Shown piece by piece: positions 1-9,294 of a stretch of DNA of 64,000 bases (position 1 is the first letter of the stretch; each line of letters starts with the position of its first letter). The notes below the pieces were generated by a model. That model was given only the letters and a program-made list of their open reading frames with translations. It was not told the origin of the DNA and ran no database searches. The position numbers and the translations under genes were made by a program. Source of the stretch: Gammaproteobacteria bacterium (GTDB lineage Bacteria > Pseudomonadota > Gammaproteobacteria > Pseudomonadales > Pseudohongiellaceae); NCBI GenBank assembly GCA_030831165.1, contig JAURLP010000011.1, positions 101,524 through 165,523 on the forward strand, given 5' to 3'.

Positions 1-911
1 CTGAAACATTATTGTTTTACCCTCGACAGCAAATCAAGCAAGCTACATTATTTAAAAAATTATCCCTTTATCTTAAATGCTTATTTTCGATCCGGCGCTT
101 TAAAGCTGACATTGGATTTAATATTGAAGAAGACAGCGTCTCTCACCGCTTGACTCAACTTTCCGGAGCGAAGTTTAAACTAGGCAGCAATTTAGCCAGA
201 AATAAATACGGCTACGACAATGTATTGGATATTAATTATGCGAAAAGAGACCCCTTACATAAGCATCGCTGGTATGGATTTGCCGAAGTATTTAGCCTCC
301 TTGGCCTACAGACACTACAACCCTCTTATCTTAAAATAACAATAAAAAGTATTTCTGCTCCGCTTCGTAATAAACTCAAAGGCCTTGGCTTAGATCTCCA
401 GGCTCCTTTAATTGCCATTCATGCAAGTGCAGCTAAGGACTACAAAAAGTGGCCAGCTTCCTGTTTTGCCGAATTAATTTTCATGCTCACCAACCAGGGG
501 TATAAAATAGTTTTAATTGGTGCTGGTCATGCTGACCAACAGGCTAATAGCGAGATTCTTGCCGCTATTAAAGATAATTACAGGGATGAGAATACGGAAG
601 CAAATTGTAGAGACTTGTGTAACCAACTTTCACTGTATGAATTAGCCTGTTTACTAACACAAGTAAAGGCTATGGTTGGAAATGATAGCGGCCCTTTTCA
701 TTTGGCAGCAGCCTTGGGTGTTGCAGGTTGCGTGATATTTGGACCCACTGATGTCGAATTATGGCGACCGCTTTCAGGCAATTCAATCGTTCTTAAAGGT
801 GATCAGGCTTGTGCTCCGGAATGCACTAAAACAGGCTGCATTTATAATAATCGTTGCTTGAAATCCATCAAACCCCTGGATGTTTTTGAAAAACTACAAA
901 GCTTATTGTGA
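1..911 (+). CDS. Glycosyltransferase family 9 (heptosyltransferase-like), 5' end cut by window edge
   Basis: The reading frame is open to the first base of the window, so the N-terminus, roughly 70 residues by comparison with ~350-residue relatives, is missing. The first possible start inside the window is a TTG at 12, which is unlikely to be real. The C-terminal half is typical of GT9 heptosyltransferases: a strand with IAIHASAAKDYKKWP (nucleotide-sugar contact region) and a late VGNDSGPFHLAAALG motif followed by FGPTD. The Cys-rich tail (ACAPECTKTGCIYNNRC) is also found in this family. It probably transfers heptose or a related sugar to lipopolysaccharide core at the inner membrane. It converges on waaG and overlaps it by 9 bp. 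The exact acceptor cannot be told. Confidence 0.85.
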   Translation, partial: ETLLFYPRQQIKQATLFKKLSLYLKCLFSIRRFKADIGFNIEEDSVSHRLTQLSGAKFKLGSNLARNKYGYDNVLDINYAKRDPLHKHRWYGFAEVFSLLGLQTLQPSYLKITIKSISAPLRNKLKGLGLDLQAPLIAIHASAAKDYKKWPASCFAELIFMLTNQGYKIVLIGAGHADQQANSEILAAIKDNYRDENTEANCRDLCNQLSLYELACLLTQVKAMVGNDSGPFHLAAALGVAGCVIFGPTDVELWRPLSGNSIVLKGDQACAPECTKTGCIYNNRCLKSIKPLDVFEKLQSLL

Positions 912-2030
912 ATAGGATTGAGCGGCCTGAACCAGTAGATTAACAACTGTTTGCGGCATTGAATAAAGATCTTGTTCCTGCCCATACGCGATTCCATTTG
1001 CCTTCCAGGTACTTCTATTATCACTTAGCAACATTGTCTCTAATTGCTTATTGAAATATTCCTGTTCAAATGGCATAGGGCAAACTATCCCTGCTTGAGC
1101 TTTTTCAACATGAAAGGCATAACCACAGCTAGATGTCGTTAACACAGGCAAACCAGCAACTATTGCTTCTAGTATCACCATCCCGGCACTTTCTTTTAAT
1201 GATGGATGAATTAATAAGTCTGCCGCTAGTAAAAGCTCGGGGACCTGACTACTGCCATTAATAATTTTAAAATGCCTTGCCACGCCTAAACGTTGTGCTT
1301 CTTTTATATATTTATCAGGTGCATCTTTGCCAACAACGAAAAACCAAGTTCTCTTTCGTAACTCAAGTGGCAACGCAGCAAACGCCAATAATGACCTATT
1401 CAGGCCTTTGGTTTTGAAAGATGAGCCTATTTGAAGTAAAAGCAGATCATCCGGAAGGATCGATAATTCATGCCGCATCTGCCTGCGCTTTATCGGCGCA
1501 TCAATTCCCGCCATTCTGTCTTTTTTTATACCCGGCGGTAAAAGTATTAGACGATCACTGTCTGTCTGATAATGTCTGGTAAATTCTTCCTTCTGTTGTG
1601 GCGTTAATAATAAACTCACTGTTTCCTGATCTTTACCAAAGACAGCCTCTTCAAATTCCAAATATTGTTTAGCTCTTGACGTCAGTCGATATAGAAACGA
1701 TCTTTCATTTCTAGCTTTCTCAGCAAAGCAATAATCTGCGGCATAGTAATAATCAAGCCCAGGCATCTTATTAAAACCTAGGACTAAATCATATTTATCA
1801 AGGGTTTTCTCTAACATTTTTTCAACAAAATATTCGCGTTTTGCTGTTTTGGCATAACCCTGGCAGGGCAAAATAACTATATTTGCATATAGCGGTTTTT
1901 CACCCTCCCACTCCATGCAGAAAATTGTGACATCAATTTTTCTTGCTCTGCATGCTTGTAATATTTTAAGTAAATCTTGCTGCAGACCTCCGAAAGGAAA
2001 ATATGAATATAAAACAATAGCAAATTTCAT
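903..2030 (-). CDS. waaG: Lipopolysaccharide core glucosyltransferase WaaG (RfaG), GT4 family
   Basis: 375 residues, close to the 374 of E. coli WaaG. It adds the first outer-core glucose to heptose II of lipopolysaccharide on the cytoplasmic face of the inner membrane. The N-terminus LYSYFPFGGLQQDL and the internal GFNKMPGLD and FLYRLTSR stretches match WaaG closely. The C-terminal GT-B half has HPSLKESAGMVILEAI with the conserved ExxxxxxxE motif, then GLPVLTTSSCGYA. The longest frame starts at 2066 inside waaC, but the family N-terminus begins at the ATG at 2030, only 7 bp after the waaC stop, so I chose that start. It is the third gene of a waaF-waaC-waaG operon. Confidence 0.95.
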   Translation of the reverse strand: MKFAIVLYSYFPFGGLQQDLLKILQACRARKIDVTIFCMEWEGEKPLYANIVILPCQGYAKTAKREYFVEKMLEKTLDKYDLVLGFNKMPGLDYYYAADYCFAEKARNERSFLYRLTSRAKQYLEFEEAVFGKDQETVSLLLTPQQKEEFTRHYQTDSDRLILLPPGIKKDRMAGIDAPIKRRQMRHELSILPDDLLLLQIGSSFKTKGLNRSLLAFAALPLELRKRTWFFVVGKDAPDKYIKEAQRLGVARHFKIINGSSQVPELLLAADLLIHPSLKESAGMVILEAIVAGLPVLTTSSCGYAFHVEKAQAGIVCPMPFEQEYFNKQLETMLLSDNRSTWKANGIAYGQEQDLYSMPQTVVNLLVQAAQSYSQ

Positions 2031-2037
2031 ATTTGCC

Positions 2038-3111
2038 TCAGTGCTGCTGCTCGGCAAGTTCAACAATATTCTGCCAAACCTTGCTGGGGGGCAATGTTGA
2101 AAAACAGGGAGGCTTTAGTGACATAACCGCCTGCTTGTCACTATCGCTCAAACCGTCACCACGATAATGACATGTTTTGTTGAAGCAGGGGCTGCACGCA
2201 AAGGAAGTCTTTAGGTGGACCTGATTTTTCCCATAAGTCCCTGTTTTCTCAGGATCACTAGCGCCATAAAGCGCAATTGTTGGCCGATCTAATGCTGCCG
2301 CCAAGTGGGCTAATCCAGTATCTACGGCAATAACAATCTCTGTTTGTAAAAATTTGGAGGCTATCTCTGTTAGTGTAAGTCTGCTCATGACCTTGGCGCC
2401 AGGGATAGCATCAGCAATACGCTTGGCTCGGCGCTGTTCTTCTTCATTGCCCCATAATAAATTAATACTGTAACTATTTTTCATTGCAATTTTACCAAGC
2501 TCTATCCAGTATTTTTCTGGCCAGAGTTTCGTTTCCCATGTCGTTCCATGTAAAAAGTACAAAGACTTAGCTTTGGGCTCTTTATTTAAATTAAATAGCT
2601 TAAGTGATAAGCCATAATTTACATTTACATGCTCGATATTATACCCAAGAGCCTCAGCAAATAACTTTCTGGTTCTTTCAACAGCGTGTTGTTGCCAGGA
2701 TACATCGTAACTTTGATCATAAAACCACGTTGCAAGCTTTTCTCTGGCACTATTTTTTGCCAGACCAACAACTTTTCCCCTAGCTAATGAACTAATAAAA
2801 CCACTTTTTAATAAGCCCTGAGCATCAATCACCAAATCATATTGAGTGCTCTTTAATGCCTTCTTAAAAGCTTTATACTCTTTACCAATTAACGTTTTAA
2901 AAATATTTTTTTTCCAGCGTCTTAACGCTACCGGTATTACTTTATTAACTGAAGAATGCCAGGCTGGAATCTCTGTAAATGCTTCTTCGGTAACCCAATC
3001 AAACTTTATTCCAGGGATTGCTTGTTCGGCATCAGTTAAAGCAGGCAAGGTATGTATAACATCGCCTAAAGAAGACAGCTTAACTATTAGCACATGCATA
3101 CTAGACTTCAT
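2038..3111 (-). CDS. waaC: Lipopolysaccharide heptosyltransferase I (WaaC)
   Basis: GT9 enzyme that adds the first L-glycero-D-manno-heptose to Kdo2-lipid A. The N-terminus is nearly identical in pattern to E. coli WaaC: VLIVKLSSLGDVIHTLPALT followed by GIKFDWVTEEAF and VIPVALRRWKKN. The late family motif AVDTGLAHLAAALDRPTIALYGASDP is present. A Cys-rich insert (CSPC, then C) lies near the C-terminus. There are two candidate starts, ATG at 3111 (overlapping waaF by 11 bp) and ATG at 3099 (MHVLIVK). The second fits the family start better, but neither has a strong ribosome binding site, so the N-terminal four residues are uncertain. It sits between waaF and waaG. Confidence 0.95.
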   Translation of the reverse strand: MKSSMHVLIVKLSSLGDVIHTLPALTDAEQAIPGIKFDWVTEEAFTEIPAWHSSVNKVIPVALRRWKKNIFKTLIGKEYKAFKKALKSTQYDLVIDAQGLLKSGFISSLARGKVVGLAKNSAREKLATWFYDQSYDVSWQQHAVERTRKLFAEALGYNIEHVNVNYGLSLKLFNLNKEPKAKSLYFLHGTTWETKLWPEKYWIELGKIAMKNSYSINLLWGNEEEQRRAKRIADAIPGAKVMSRLTLTEIASKFLQTEIVIAVDTGLAHLAAALDRPTIALYGASDPEKTGTYGKNQVHLKTSFACSPCFNKTCHYRGDGLSDSDKQAVMSLKPPCFSTLPPSKVWQNIVELAEQQH

Positions 3112-4132
3112 CTAGCTGTTGGTGGATTTTTCTAATTGCATCCAGCGCAGCTTTTGGTGAAAGTTGGTTTAGGCAGTCAAGATGCTCGAGCGGGCATTCT
3201 CGCTTAAAGCAGGGGCTGCATGACAGCTTTAATGTTAATATTTCAACTCTGTTGGATAAAGGCGGCGTAAACTCTGGAGATGTTGAGCCATAAAATACAA
3301 CAAGCGCTTTTTTCATTGCCGCTGCAATATGCATTAATCCGGAATCATTGCTAACAACCGTATGCGCCAGACTCATCAGATCTATTGCTTCCCCTATACT
3401 GGTTAAGCCAGCCAAACTGACCATATGTTTTTTATGCTCAGGCTGAATTGTAGCAATAATATTTTGTGCCGTCTGAGCATCATTTTTTGAGCCCATTAAC
3501 CAGACCTGTTTTCCCTCACTAATAAGAGCATCTGCTAATTTAGCGAAATTTGATTCAGGCCATTTTTTAGATGGGCCAAATTCAGCTCCTGGACAAAATA
3601 TTATGATGTCCCGTTTGGTTTCTAGATTAAACTTTTCTTTGGTGACATTTATCTCAGCCGAAACACGTAATGCTGGCCAAAATAACGGCTTCGGCAAGGG
3701 TGAGTTTTCTGGGAATCCGAGGGCGGCAAACCTCTCAACCATCAACGGGTATTGTTGTTTATCAAGTTTGCGGCAATCATTTAAAAGCCATGACCTGGCT
3801 TCACCTCGCCACCCGGTCCGCAATGGAATTTTTGCAAAAAATGGCACCAATGCTGATTTAAATGAATTAGGCAGCACAATCGCTTGTTGATAAGCTTCCG
3901 ACCGAAGGGATTTGCCTAATTGACGTCGCTTACCTAAGGCCAGTTTTCCGTGACCAACTGGCATGGCTATTGCCCGATTGACTTCTGGCATTCTGTCCAG
4001 TAATTCACGCGTCCAATCAAGCGCCAGCACATCAATAACAACTTGCGGATTTCTGGCTTGCAGACATCGAAATAGGGACTGGGCCATGACCATGTCACCA
4101 ATCCAAGACGGACCGATCACTAACACTTTCAC
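3101..4132 (-). CDS. waaF: Lipopolysaccharide heptosyltransferase II (WaaF)
   Basis: GT9 enzyme adding the second heptose of the inner core. The match to WaaF is strong: VLVIGPSWIGDMVMAQSL at the N-terminus, then VLPNSFKSALVPFFAKIPLR, GWRGEAR and PLMVERFAALG. The C-terminal motif is VSNDSGLMHIAAAMKK followed by FYGSTSP. The longest frame begins at 4183, but a GTG at 4132 has an AGGGGAG ribosome binding site 5 nt upstream. It also puts the N-terminus exactly where WaaF proteins begin, giving 343 residues, so I prefer it. It is the first gene of the waa operon and lies 67 bp downstream of the gspE-like gene on the same strand. Confidence 0.95.
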   Translation of the reverse strand: MKVLVIGPSWIGDMVMAQSLFRCLQARNPQVVIDVLALDWTRELLDRMPEVNRAIAMPVGHGKLALGKRRQLGKSLRSEAYQQAIVLPNSFKSALVPFFAKIPLRTGWRGEARSWLLNDCRKLDKQQYPLMVERFAALGFPENSPLPKPLFWPALRVSAEINVTKEKFNLETKRDIIIFCPGAEFGPSKKWPESNFAKLADALISEGKQVWLMGSKNDAQTAQNIIATIQPEHKKHMVSLAGLTSIGEAIDLMSLAHTVVSNDSGLMHIAAAMKKALVVFYGSTSPEFTPPLSNRVEILTLKLSCSPCFKRECPLEHLDCLNQLSPKAALDAIRKIHQQLDEV

Positions 4133-4199
4133 CCTTGCTCCCCTGAAAAAGTGATTTGCTGCATCAAAAAACCTGTTTAACAATCAATTTCTATTAAAA

Positions 4200-5978
4200 T
4201 TAATTGGCTTCCGGTGCGACTCTGAATACTTCATTAATAGTCGTGGTGCCTTCTGCCACCTTTACAGCGCCACTGTGCCTAAGACTGGACATCCCTTCCT
4301 TATATGCCTGTCGCCGAAGTTTAGGAAGGTCGGCTTTATCTTCTGTGTAATTTTGCAGGGCTTCACTTAATGGCATTACCTCATAAATACCCTCCCTGCC
4401 CTGGAATCCTGTATCCCTGCATTCACGACATCCCTGTGAGTTATAAATTTTCTCAGGAATAGCACCTCGCCAAGCTGGATCAAGGTGTCCCCACAATTCT
4501 TTATCTACGGGTTCAGCTTTTTTACAATGAGGGCAAAGTACTCGAACCAGACGCTGTGCCATGACACCAATGACCGTTGCTTTGATCAAATAAGAGGGGA
4601 CATCAAGCTCTAGCAATCTGGTGATTGCTGAAGGCGCATCATTCGTATGCAAAGTGGAAAAAACCAGATGACCCGTAAGTGCAGCCTGAATTGCCATTTC
4701 AGCCGTTTCTAAGTCGCGAATCTCGCCGATCATTATGATATCTGGATCCTGTCTCAGTAGTGCCCTAACCCCATTGGCAAAGGTCATTTCAATATTTTCC
4801 TGCACCTGCATCTGATTAAAGCTGGACTCCACCATTTCGATAGGATCTTCAACAGTGCAAACATTGACTTCTTTAGTGGCTATTGATTTTAGCGTTGAAT
4901 AAAGAGTTGTGGTTTTCCCACTTCCTGTTGGGCCAGTAATTAAAACGATGCCATGCTTGCGTTGAATCATCTTGTTCCATCGCTCAAGGTCATCATTACC
5001 TAAACCCAATTGCTGAAATGACTTCAGCAGCACATTAGGATCAAAGATGCGCATAACCATCTTCTCACCAAATGCTGTTGGCAAGGTTGAAAGGCGCAGT
5101 TCTATTTCTTTACCGTTTGGACTTTTGGTTTTTAAGCGACCATCTTGAGGCCGACGTTTTTCCGCAACATTCATCCTGCCCAGCGACTTCAAGCGGCTAG
5201 TCACAGCACTAAGAACCTGCATTGGAATTTGATAAACGGTATATAATAAGCCGTCAATGCGAAACCTGACATTCCCGATTTCACGCCTCGGCTCAATATG
5301 AATATCGCTTGCGCGTTGTTCAAAGGCATATTGCAGTAACCAATCAACTATATTGACAACATGTTTGTCATTTACCTCAGGCTCTTTCTGAGCACCAAGC
5401 TCCATCATTTGTTCCAGGTTGCCAATGCCAGGCTTGTTGGTGTTGCCTCCACCACCAGAAATCGCCATGCCAATAGAAGCTGACAAGCGATAAAGCTCGT
5501 TAGTTAATCGTTCTAACTCAACGGGGTTAGCAACTACCCGTTTGATGGGCTTGCGCAGAACCTGTGTTAAATCTTCTTCCCAGGCTGAAATAGTCGGTTC
5601 TGCACTGGCGATTGTGACCTCATTACTATCAACTTTCACCGCCATGATGTTATGTCGCTTGGCAAAAGCATGCGACATGACATCTGTCACTTTGGCCGCA
5701 TCAATGCTCAGAGGGTCAACGTGATAATATTCCTGCTTTGCCTGTTCAGCTAAAATTTGTGTAAGAGTTTCCAGATCAAGAATTTTCCCCGGGTTTTTTA
5801 AATCACCTATTTCCTGATTGGCTATAAAAACCAGCACATGCTGTTTGGGTGACTTTCGGGCTTTAACTAATTTTTGTAAATCTTCTTTTCTGATTCTGCC
5901 TGCTTCATATAAACCTTTTAGAAACTGAATCAAATCAAGGGGATGATCCTGCTGATTATTCTGCTTGGCTACTTTCAT
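4200..5978 (-). CDS. GspE/PilB-type secretion or pilus ATPase, orphan
   Basis: 592-residue hexameric secretion ATPase of the type II secretion/type IV pilus assembly family. An N-terminal MshEN/GspE-N-like region (about 1-170) precedes the ATPase core: Walker A GPTGSGKTT at 349-357, an Asp box, Walker B within DPDIIMIGEIRD near 412-423, and a His box (LVFSTLHTND). Near the C-terminus, CPHCKK and CRECRDTG give the paired CxxC zinc motif of PilB/GspE. The ribosome binding site AAGGTAGG lies just before the ATG at 5978. No inner-membrane partner, prepilin or secretin gene is nearby, so the machine it drives cannot be read from this window. PilB-type and GspE-type are both possible. Confidence 0.9.
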   Translation of the reverse strand: MKVAKQNNQQDHPLDLIQFLKGLYEAGRIRKEDLQKLVKARKSPKQHVLVFIANQEIGDLKNPGKILDLETLTQILAEQAKQEYYHVDPLSIDAAKVTDVMSHAFAKRHNIMAVKVDSNEVTIASAEPTISAWEEDLTQVLRKPIKRVVANPVELERLTNELYRLSASIGMAISGGGGNTNKPGIGNLEQMMELGAQKEPEVNDKHVVNIVDWLLQYAFEQRASDIHIEPRREIGNVRFRIDGLLYTVYQIPMQVLSAVTSRLKSLGRMNVAEKRRPQDGRLKTKSPNGKEIELRLSTLPTAFGEKMVMRIFDPNVLLKSFQQLGLGNDDLERWNKMIQRKHGIVLITGPTGSGKTTTLYSTLKSIATKEVNVCTVEDPIEMVESSFNQMQVQENIEMTFANGVRALLRQDPDIIMIGEIRDLETAEMAIQAALTGHLVFSTLHTNDAPSAITRLLELDVPSYLIKATVIGVMAQRLVRVLCPHCKKAEPVDKELWGHLDPAWRGAIPEKIYNSQGCRECRDTGFQGREGIYEVMPLSEALQNYTEDKADLPKLRRQAYKEGMSSLRHSGAVKVAEGTTTINEVFRVAPEAN

Positions 5979-6060
5979 GACCTACCTTAAAAAAAATCGT
6001 TAACCGGGAGTGTATACGCCCGCACCCGAAATACAAGAGGAAATAAGTAAGACGATAACC

Positions 6061-7050
6061 TTAAGTTTTAAGGCGCTTACTCACGATTTGAATGGCTTTA
6101 CTTATTTTTGGATCATTCTTTATTTCTTGTTTTAACTTACCCACAGTTGTCGAGACTGTGCCGTAACGCTTCAATCCAAAACGGGTCGCAATATCCTGCA
6201 GAGTTACTGCGGACAACTCCTGACAAAGGTACATTGATACCCAGCGCGGAACATTCTTACTACCTGGCCCGCGTGCCGAAGAATAAATACTTTTCTCACT
6301 TACTTTGAAATACCTTGAAACTTCAGTCACAACCTTTTTCATTGAGGGCCTCAAGCGAGCCAGTTTGCCTTTACCAAGACCTCTGGGCTTTGCAGCAGTA
6401 TTTTTAGATTTAACGCGGTTTTTAAATTTATCATCGCCTAAAATAGAAAGCTGATTCTTACGTCCATAAAAGTGATTGAGCTCGGGAGATGTCCCCTTCG
6501 CTACAAAAGACAGATATTTGGCATAAGGCCTGGCAGCTTGATTAGCATAGGCGGTACTTAGCATCGCTAAGACATCATTTCTTACCAGCCATTGAGGAAC
6601 TTTTACTTTATTACAATATGCTCCCATACTGGACCACCCTGATTTGAGTGTCGGTTTAGTACCACCTTTAACAGCGCCTGCCAAATTATGAATATAACGG
6701 GAAACCTCGAGTAAATAAGATTTAGGCTGAACTAAAACAGCCTTATAGCGGGAATGAAAAACTGAGCCCACATCATTTTTTCGTGCTTGATAAAATTGAG
6801 TATATAAACCATTGAGCTGGCGCATAAAACGACTTAAGTTTCCTTCAGGCGTTTTAATTAATAAATGATACTCATTTCTTAATAAACTATATGCATGCAC
6901 TTCCACATTAAAACGGGCGCAAGCATCGACCAACCCCGCTAAAAAACCTTCATAGAACTTGGGGCCTGGAAACAAAGTAATTCCAAGATCTGCTTTGGTG
7001 CTCACATGATAATATGCGTCTGGATATTCTATCCTGAGTGGTCTGGCCAT
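6061..7050 (-). CDS. REP-associated tyrosine transposase (RAYT)-like protein with DnaA domain IV-like C-terminus, degenerate HUH motif
   Basis: 329 residues from the ATG at 7050, which has AGGA 8 nt upstream; the longer frame to 7068 starts with TTG. The N-terminus ARPLRIEYPDAYYHV and the RQLNGLYTQFYQAR stretch identify the Y1 transposase fold of RAYT proteins, which handle single-stranded REP hairpins. The usual N-H-Y-H-L motif reads N-E-Y-H-L (E60, H62), so one metal-binding histidine is lost. The usual Y-I-x-L-N-P-V segment reads Y-I-H-N-L-A-G. Residues from about 225 resemble DnaA domain IV (VSRYFKVSEKSIY, then ALQ-type helix and RYGTVSTTV). It is probably not an active transposase and may be a domesticated DNA-binding protein. 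No REP-like palindromes were seen on either side. Confidence 0.8.
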   Translation of the reverse strand: MARPLRIEYPDAYYHVSTKADLGITLFPGPKFYEGFLAGLVDACARFNVEVHAYSLLRNEYHLLIKTPEGNLSRFMRQLNGLYTQFYQARKNDVGSVFHSRYKAVLVQPKSYLLEVSRYIHNLAGAVKGGTKPTLKSGWSSMGAYCNKVKVPQWLVRNDVLAMLSTAYANQAARPYAKYLSFVAKGTSPELNHFYGRKNQLSILGDDKFKNRVKSKNTAAKPRGLGKGKLARLRPSMKKVVTEVSRYFKVSEKSIYSSARGPGSKNVPRWVSMYLCQELSAVTLQDIATRFGLKRYGTVSTTVGKLKQEIKNDPKISKAIQIVSKRLKT

Positions 7051-7139
7051 ATTTTTTTCCTGTGCCAATAAGAAGCTTTAAATCTCTATGCCTTCAGAAT
7101 AAACAATTTCCATCCATGTTTAAACCAGCAGAAATATCT

Positions 7140-8117
7140 TTATTTCTCCGCTATAAATATTGCTCTTTTAGGAGCCGGCAATCCTTCAATCGTCATGCTT
7201 GGATCGTTAACATCTAATCCTTGGGGTAAAGACTCAAAATTCATCCATTGAGTGCTGCGTTGCTCTTCAGTTGTTGTGAAACCCACATCAACTAATCTGA
7301 CATTTTTATAACCGGCTTTTATCAACCAGCTTTCCAGTGTGGCACAACTTGGTAAAAACCAGACATTAGGCATTCTTGCATAGCGTTCTGGGGGTAGTAA
7401 TGACATTCCTTTCTCACCATCAATCACCAATGTTTCCAGAACCAACTCACCGCCTTTGCGCAAACAATCTTTTAACAAATATAAGTGATCAATAGGGGAA
7501 CGTCGGTGATAAAGCACACCCATGGAAAAAACAGTATCAAATGCTTCCAGCTTTTCCGGAATGGCTTCCAAGGCCACAGGCAATACATAAACAGGTGGTT
7601 CAGTTAAAAAATGTCGAATAGCCCAGTACTGCATACTAAAAAGCAGATGTGAGTCAACACCGATAACTATTCTTGCACCCGCACCCGCCATCCGCCAACA
7701 GTGATATCCATTCCCGCAACCTACATCCAGTACTTTTCTGTCCGTCAGAGAGCTGATCTCATTTTTTAAACGGTCCCACTTCCAGTCTGAACGCCATTCA
7801 GTGTCTATATTTAAACCAAATAGATTTATAGGTCCTTTACGCCATGGCTGCAAACCCAGCAATAAATTTTTCAACTTTTCTTTTTCAGAGGTCTCAAGCT
7901 GCTCAGCTTCTCCAATTCGCAATTCGCGAATTAAATCATATGAAACCGGAGATAGTTCAGGTAAAGAATCCAGCACTTGCTTCCATGCAGGAAAATCACC
8001 ATGGTTAATTTGAGCCAGAAAGGTATCAGGCATTATCTCTGCTAGGCTGGCAAGTTTGGAGTTCTTTACTTGATCTTTTAAATCCGAGAAATCAAAAATG
8101 CTTAAACCAGATCGCAT
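7140..8117 (-). CDS. cmoB: tRNA U34 carboxymethyltransferase CmoB
   Basis: 325 residues against 323 in E. coli. CmoB transfers the carboxymethyl group of carboxy-S-adenosylmethionine to 5-hydroxyuridine 34 of tRNAs, giving the wobble base cmo5U. Conserved parts visible here are LQPWRKGPINLFGLNIDTEW, the SAM motif VLDVGCGNGYHCWRM, GVDSHLLFSMQYWAIRHF, and VFSMGVLYHRRSPIDHL. It lies 16 bp downstream of cmoA, which makes its unusual SAM derivative. The two genes are probably cotranscribed with the upstream HIT gene. Confidence 0.97.
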   Translation of the reverse strand: MRSGLSIFDFSDLKDQVKNSKLASLAEIMPDTFLAQINHGDFPAWKQVLDSLPELSPVSYDLIRELRIGEAEQLETSEKEKLKNLLLGLQPWRKGPINLFGLNIDTEWRSDWKWDRLKNEISSLTDRKVLDVGCGNGYHCWRMAGAGARIVIGVDSHLLFSMQYWAIRHFLTEPPVYVLPVALEAIPEKLEAFDTVFSMGVLYHRRSPIDHLYLLKDCLRKGGELVLETLVIDGEKGMSLLPPERYARMPNVWFLPSCATLESWLIKAGYKNVRLVDVGFTTTEEQRSTQWMNFESLPQGLDVNDPSMTIEGLPAPKRAIFIAEK

Positions 8118-8133
8118 ATAATTTTACTACCAA

Positions 8134-8865
8134 TTATTTTATTGCAAACATCGATGCAAAATTAAAGCATTGAAACCAAGGTTCAAATTTCGAGAATCCT
8201 GCTCCATTTATTCTTTTCTTATGTTGCTCAATAGTTTCAGGAATTAAAATATTTTCAAGCGCAGAGCGCTTACGACTAATCTCCAAATCGGAATAACCAT
8301 TTGCTTTTTTAAATTGATGATATAACTCTATAAATAAAGAATTTTTTTCTTTTTCTGGAAAAAGAACTTTTTCAGAAATTATTAATATACCGCCTGGCAC
8401 CAATGCGTCATATATTTTATTAATTATTCTGTCACGTTGTTCCGGTGCTATAAATTGCAGGGTGAAATTTAATATCACTACTGACGCTTTTGATAGCTCT
8501 GTTAATTGTATATCTTCACAGCGTAGCTCAACTGGCAATAAATCCTTCGCCGTATTGAGAGCCAGTGAAGTGCGGCAACTATCAATCATTGCTGAAGAAT
8601 TATCAACGGCAACAATGCTGCAATTATCAAGTTTGAGTTGTTGCAATAAAAAAGTGACAGCGCCCAATGAGCAACCCAGGTCATAAAGCCGAGTATTACT
8701 AGATGCGTATTGTTCCGCTAAAACACCAATCATTCGTACAATCAGCGCATAGCCCGGAACAGAACGATTTACCATGTCAGTAAATACACTGGCAACTTTT
8801 TCATCAAAGACAAAATCGACTAATGCATCATCATAAAGAAAAATATTGTCTTTATTTGAGTTCAT
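8134..8865 (-). CDS. cmoA: Carboxy-S-adenosyl-L-methionine synthase CmoA
   Basis: 243 residues, close to the 247 of E. coli CmoA. It converts SAM and prephenate into carboxy-SAM for CmoB. The family signature is present: FVFDEKVASVFTDMVNRSVP, then a class I methyltransferase motif LYDLGCSLGAVTFLL, VAVDNSSAMIDSCR, and LNFTLQFIAPEQRD. The start at 8865 lacks a clear ribosome binding site; it lies 9 bp after the HIT gene, so translational coupling is likely. CmoA and CmoB being adjacent is the common gammaproteobacterial arrangement. Confidence 0.97.
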   Translation of the reverse strand: MNSNKDNIFLYDDALVDFVFDEKVASVFTDMVNRSVPGYALIVRMIGVLAEQYASSNTRLYDLGCSLGAVTFLLQQLKLDNCSIVAVDNSSAMIDSCRTSLALNTAKDLLPVELRCEDIQLTELSKASVVILNFTLQFIAPEQRDRIINKIYDALVPGGILIISEKVLFPEKEKNSLFIELYHQFKKANGYSDLEISRKRSALENILIPETIEQHKKRINGAGFSKFEPWFQCFNFASMFAIK

Positions 8866-8874
8866 TAATAATAG

Positions 8875-9294
8875 TTAGACATCAGCCTCAGAATAACCCC
8901 TGGCCTGCAATGATTTTCGAATTGCTGTCGCAGTAGCAGCCAGTTTTTTTTGCGGCATTTCTTTGGCCAAACTGAAATTCAGGTCTCCCATATTGTCTAT
9001 TGGGATTAAGTGAATATGTGTGTGGGGGACTTCTAGACCAATCACTGAAACACCGATTCTTTTACAGGGAATTACCGCTTTAATTGCTTTTGCTATTTTT
9101 TGCGAGACCACCATCAAATGTGCAGCAGTTTCTGGTGGAACATCATCCCAATGATTTACTTCCATTTTTGGAATTACCATAAGATGGCCGTCTCGTATAG
9201 GCTGAATAGTCATGATTGAAAAACACAATTCATCTTCCCAAACAAAATGCCCTGGGATCTCTTTATTTAAAATTTTTGTAAAGATGCTTGCCAT
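8875..9294 (-). CDS. HIT family nucleotide hydrolase/transferase
   Basis: 139-residue histidine-triad protein. The catalytic motif HTHIHLIPI (H-x-H-x-H) lies near residue 92. The N-terminal half has the HIT fold pattern (IFTKILNKEIPGH, then HLMVIPK). HIT enzymes act on nucleoside phosphoramidates or dinucleoside polyphosphates; the substrate here is unknown. The sequence upstream of the ATG at 9294 has GAGG and AAGG stretches that could serve as ribosome binding site. It is the first gene of a likely HIT-cmoA-cmoB operon. Confidence 0.9.
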   Translation of the reverse strand: MASIFTKILNKEIPGHFVWEDELCFSIMTIQPIRDGHLMVIPKMEVNHWDDVPPETAAHLMVVSQKIAKAIKAVIPCKRIGVSVIGLEVPHTHIHLIPIDNMGDLNFSLAKEMPQKKLAATATAIRKSLQARGYSEADV

